Part shown: in pieces, positions 61,086 to 64,000 of the stretch
How the letters are laid out: every line of letters starts with the position of its first letter
Numbering within the stretch: the stretch's first letter is position 1
Source of the DNA: Saccharicrinis sp.
Lineage (GTDB): Bacteria; Bacteroidota; Bacteroidia; Bacteroidales; Marinilabiliaceae
DNA length: 64,000 nucleotides
NCBI GenBank assembly: GCA_024635585.1
Contig: JAGXIP010000220.1
Location: 1 to 64,000, forward strand
Reading direction: 5' to 3'
The notes under the pieces: generated by a model
What the model saw: only the letters and a program-made list of their open reading frames with translations
The model's database searches: none
What the model was told of the DNA's origin: nothing
Position numbers and translations under genes: made by a program

Positions 61086-62225
61086 ATGAAGATATTTTCT
61101 TGTATTACACCTGTAAATATCAGGTTTGTTTTAATAGCTTCCCTGTTGTGTTCTTTCTCCTTATATGCCTTTTCATCCGAAAGCGGACAGCCCTTCAGCC
61201 AATCCGACGAATTTAATTCGATGATGGGCGAACGCCTCTTTAATGGATTAATTACTACAGGCGAAAATACCCCTTCGTGTATTTCCTGTCATGCCAAATT
61301 TACAGGCGATGAGATGAATTGGAATCCTACGGCCATGGAGATTGCCAGTGCTGTGGACAGGCTTGATTTTGATGAATTCAAAAGCATTGTAAATAGCCCC
61401 GCCGATGGCTTTATTGCCAAAGTGCACAAAGGTTATGATTTAAACGACGATCAAATTGCGCAAGTAAGATTTTACTTAAAGACATTGGGAGCAGAGGGTA
61501 TTGGCGAAAAACCCAGAAACTATCCTCAGCTCATGTTGTTTGTTCTTTTGGGTCTACTTATGGCACTGGCACTTATCGATTTGATTTTTACAAAAATAGT
61601 GCGCTATAAAATGGTGCACATCCTCATTATACTTATCGGCATTACCATACATCTAAAAATGGCGTATGCAGGGGCTGCTGGTTTGGGCCGGAGTCAAGGA
61701 TATATGCCCGACCAGCCCATTAAGTTTTCGCACAAGGTACATGCAGGTGCCAACAAAATTGATTGTATGTACTGCCACTTTAGTGCCGAAAAAAGTAAAT
61801 CGGCCGGAATACCTGGTCCAGGCTTATGTATGAACTGCCATATGATAGTGCGCGAAGGAAGCCATTCGGGAAAATCCGAAATAGCCAAACTTATAAAACA
61901 CTACGAAGAAGGAACCGACATTGAATGGGTGCGCGTGCACAATCTACCCGCCCATGTATTTTTTAGCCACGCCCAGCACGTTAACGCCGGCAAAATAGAT
62001 TGTAACCAGTGCCACGGTGCAGTGGAGGAAATGGATATTCTGAAACAGGAAAACGACCTGTCGATGGGATGGTGCCTCGATTGCCACCGAACTACCAACG
62101 TACAGTTTGCCAACGATTATTATTCAATTTACGATAAATACCATAGCGAGCTGGCTCAAGGAGTACGCGATTCTATAAAGGCTGCCGACATCGGTGCCAA
62201 CGATTGCATGAAGTGTCACTATTAA
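61086..62225 (+). CDS. actA: Multiheme cytochrome c, ActA of alternative complex III
   Basis: 379 aa; six CXXCH motifs (CISCH, CMYCH, CMNCH, CNQCH, CLDCH, CMKCH); immediately upstream of an actB-like gene. Confidence 0.83.
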   Translation: MKIFSCITPVNIRFVLIASLLCSFSLYAFSSESGQPFSQSDEFNSMMGERLFNGLITTGENTPSCISCHAKFTGDEMNWNPTAMEIASAVDRLDFDEFKSIVNSPADGFIAKVHKGYDLNDDQIAQVRFYLKTLGAEGIGEKPRNYPQLMLFVLLGLLMALALIDLIFTKIVRYKMVHILIILIGITIHLKMAYAGAAGLGRSQGYMPDQPIKFSHKVHAGANKIDCMYCHFSAEKSKSAGIPGPGLCMNCHMIVREGSHSGKSEIAKLIKHYEEGTDIEWVRVHNLPAHVFFSHAQHVNAGKIDCNQCHGAVEEMDILKQENDLSMGWCLDCHRTTNVQFANDYYSIYDKYHSELAQGVRDSIKAADIGANDCMKCHY

Positions 62226-62277
62226 TAGCTTGTGCTAACGTCTTAGTTTTCAATGAATAACCATACATATTGTTCGA

Positions 62278-64000
62278 ATGAAAAAATATTGGAAAAGCAT
62301 AGAAGAATATAAAGAAGAGGTAAAAGATGATCATGCCCACTTGCCCAATAAAATACAAGCCAGCGAAGCCTTGAAAGCTTCGCGAAGAGATTTTTTGAAG
62401 TATTTTGGTTTTAGTGTGGCCTCGGCTGCGGTGCTGGCCAGTTGCGAGCGTCCGGTAAAAAAAGCCATTCCGCTTTTAATTCAACCCGAAGAAGTTCGCC
62501 CCGGCATTGCCAGTTATTACGCCTCAACTTTTTATGTGGGCAGCGAGGCAGTGCCCATACTCGTAAAAGTGCGCGATGGGCGTCCTATAAAAATTGAGGG
62601 CAACGAGTCCAGCGTGATGACGCACGGAGGAACTTCTGCTCAGGTACAGGCTTCGTTATTGGGCTTGTACGATGAGTCCAGACCTAAAAACCCTACCTTT
62701 AATAAGGAAATAATAACCTGGGACAAAGCCAATACCGATATTAAACAGGCGCTGGATACCTTGCCAGCAGATAAAGAAGTAGTGCTATTAACAGCCACCG
62801 TTATTAGCCCTTCGCAAAAAGCCCTTATCGATAAACTAAAAATAAAATATCCCAAGCTAAAACAAGTTACTTTAGATGCTTATTCCTATTCAGGAATGAG
62901 AGAAGCCTATGCTGATATGGTTGGAGAAGCCATCATTCCAACTTTTAGGTTTGATAAGGCAGAGGTAATAGTTTCGTTTGGTGCCGACTTTTTAGGAACT
63001 TGGCTACTACCTACGGTTTTCACCAATCAATATGTGCAAAACAGAAAACTGGAAGATGGGCAAAAAAAATTGTCCAAACATATTCATTTCGAAGGTTTTA
63101 TGTCGCTTAGCGGCTCCAATGCCGATGAACGGTTTGTAATCAAACCATCAGAGGAAGGTAAATATGTTTTGTCACTTTATAACGAGGTGGCAAAATCTCA
63201 GGGCTTACCAACTTTGGATACAGGCGGTTTTGAAACAGAGGTTAAAGAGTTTGCACAGCAATTACTTGCTGCCAAATCGGCCTCTTTGGTGGTTTCGGGA
63301 TCCAATGATAAAAACGTTCAGTTGCTTGCTGCAGGCATTAACAACATGCTAGGTTCCTATGGCAGAACCATCGATATTAATCAAGATATTCATCTTTACC
63401 AAGGTGATGACAATGCCCTGTTACAATTAGTAAAAAGCTGCAAGCAAGGTAACGTAGGTGCTTTAATTTGTTTAGAGTCGAATCCGGCCTACAATATGGT
63501 CGATACCGAATCTTTCAAGGATGCCATCAAACAAGTGGGGCTTACCGTTAATATTACCGCGCAAAACGACGAAACCAGCCCTTTGTGCAACTATGTACTG
63601 CCATCCAGTCATTTCCTCGAATCCTGGGGCGATGCCGAAACCGTTGCTGGCATGTTAAGTTTAACGCAACCAGTCATACGGCCAATATACAATACCTTGG
63701 ATACCAACCAAATATTGCTGAATTTATTGGGCGAGGACATCAGTTCCTACGATTACCTGTATCAGTATTGGCAAAAAAATATTATACCCCAATCATCAGA
63801 CGACAATCCGTTTATATCCACCTGGAAAGTTACTTTGAGTGCGGGCTTATTGTCTGTTCCAATTAATAAGGGGGCAAAATCAATTTTAAATCCCAATCTT
63901 TCGTCGGCTGCATCAAAAGTGAGCTCCGATAAGAATACGGATGGGTTAGAGCTAATCGCCTATCAATCCGTTCCCGTGGGCGACGGCAAAATGGCTAACA
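62278..64000 (+). CDS. actB: TAT-variant molybdopterin oxidoreductase-like ActB of alternative complex III (truncated by window end)
   Basis: Open frame from ATG 62278 to the window edge: ...ASRRDFLKYFGFSVASAAVLASCERPVKKAIPLLIQPEEVRPGIASYYASTF..., GNESSVMTHGGTSAQVQASLLGLYDESRPKNP. Absent from the ORF track because no stop lies in the window. Confidence 0.88.
   Translation, partial: MKKYWKSIEEYKEEVKDDHAHLPNKIQASEALKASRRDFLKYFGFSVASAAVLASCERPVKKAIPLLIQPEEVRPGIASYYASTFYVGSEAVPILVKVRDGRPIKIEGNESSVMTHGGTSAQVQASLLGLYDESRPKNPTFNKEIITWDKANTDIKQALDTLPADKEVVLLTATVISPSQKALIDKLKIKYPKLKQVTLDAYSYSGMREAYADMVGEAIIPTFRFDKAEVIVSFGADFLGTWLLPTVFTNQYVQNRKLEDGQKKLSKHIHFEGFMSLSGSNADERFVIKPSEEGKYVLSLYNEVAKSQGLPTLDTGGFETEVKEFAQQLLAAKSASLVVSGSNDKNVQLLAAGINNMLGSYGRTIDINQDIHLYQGDDNALLQLVKSCKQGNVGALICLESNPAYNMVDTESFKDAIKQVGLTVNITAQNDETSPLCNYVLPSSHFLESWGDAETVAGMLSLTQPVIRPIYNTLDTNQILLNLLGEDISSYDYLYQYWQKNIIPQSSDDNPFISTWKVTLSAGLLSVPINKGAKSILNPNLSSAASKVSSDKNTDGLELIAYQSVPVGDGKMAN

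Noticed and set aside
1-64000. CRISPR array, rRNA operon or intact IS element
   Set aside because: Scanned for regularly spaced repeats, rRNA sequences and transposase-like ORFs; none recognised.

Overview
This 64 kb window is a chromosomal segment from a Bacteroidota bacterium. Support comes from SusC/SusD genes, T9SS-type C-terminal tails, a DUF2723 protein and an alternative complex III locus. No species-level call is attempted. From left to right: (i) housekeeping genes (AEC transporter, NDH-2-like dehydrogenase, adenosine kinase-like PfkB kinase) and a tRNA-Asn followed by two decayed tandem copies of the tRNA plus its terminator; (ii) a large minus-strand surface-polysaccharide locus (about 4.7-24.5 kb) with rfbC, several glycosyltransferases, two Wzy-like polymerases, a pyruvyl transferase, an SDR/MenD-like pair, Wzx, Wzz and Wza-like export genes, plus a chimeric wzy/GT pseudogene scar; (iii) tRNA-Gln, a DUF2723 protein and a cytidylate-kinase-like gene; (iv) an AT-rich three-gene cassette (HNH protein, small middle protein, SMC-like DUF2326-type ATPase) that looks like an ABC-three-component (ABC-3C) conflict system, next to a frameshifted PIF1-like helicase; (v) proline dehydrogenase and an AI-2E-family transporter; (vi) a polysaccharide utilization locus (propeller/Y_Y_Y/HTH regulator, SusC, SusD, two lipoproteins, GH5, GH3, a 1073-aa modular T9SS protein) bounded on both sides by a 62-bp sequence that is the 3' end of the AI-2E gene; (vii) a histidine kinase / response regulator / receiver-only protein / porin / PBP-like set; (viii) the start of an alternative complex III operon (six-CXXCH ActA, partial ActB). 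The strongest leads are the AI-2E 3'-end duplication bracketing the PUL, the HNH-ABC-3C cassette, the MenD-like/SDR pair in the polysaccharide locus, the pseudogene with an identifiable microhomology junction, and a ~120-bp non-coding direct repeat at about 28.1 and 35.6 kb. All functional calls come from reading protein sequence by eye; no database search was run.
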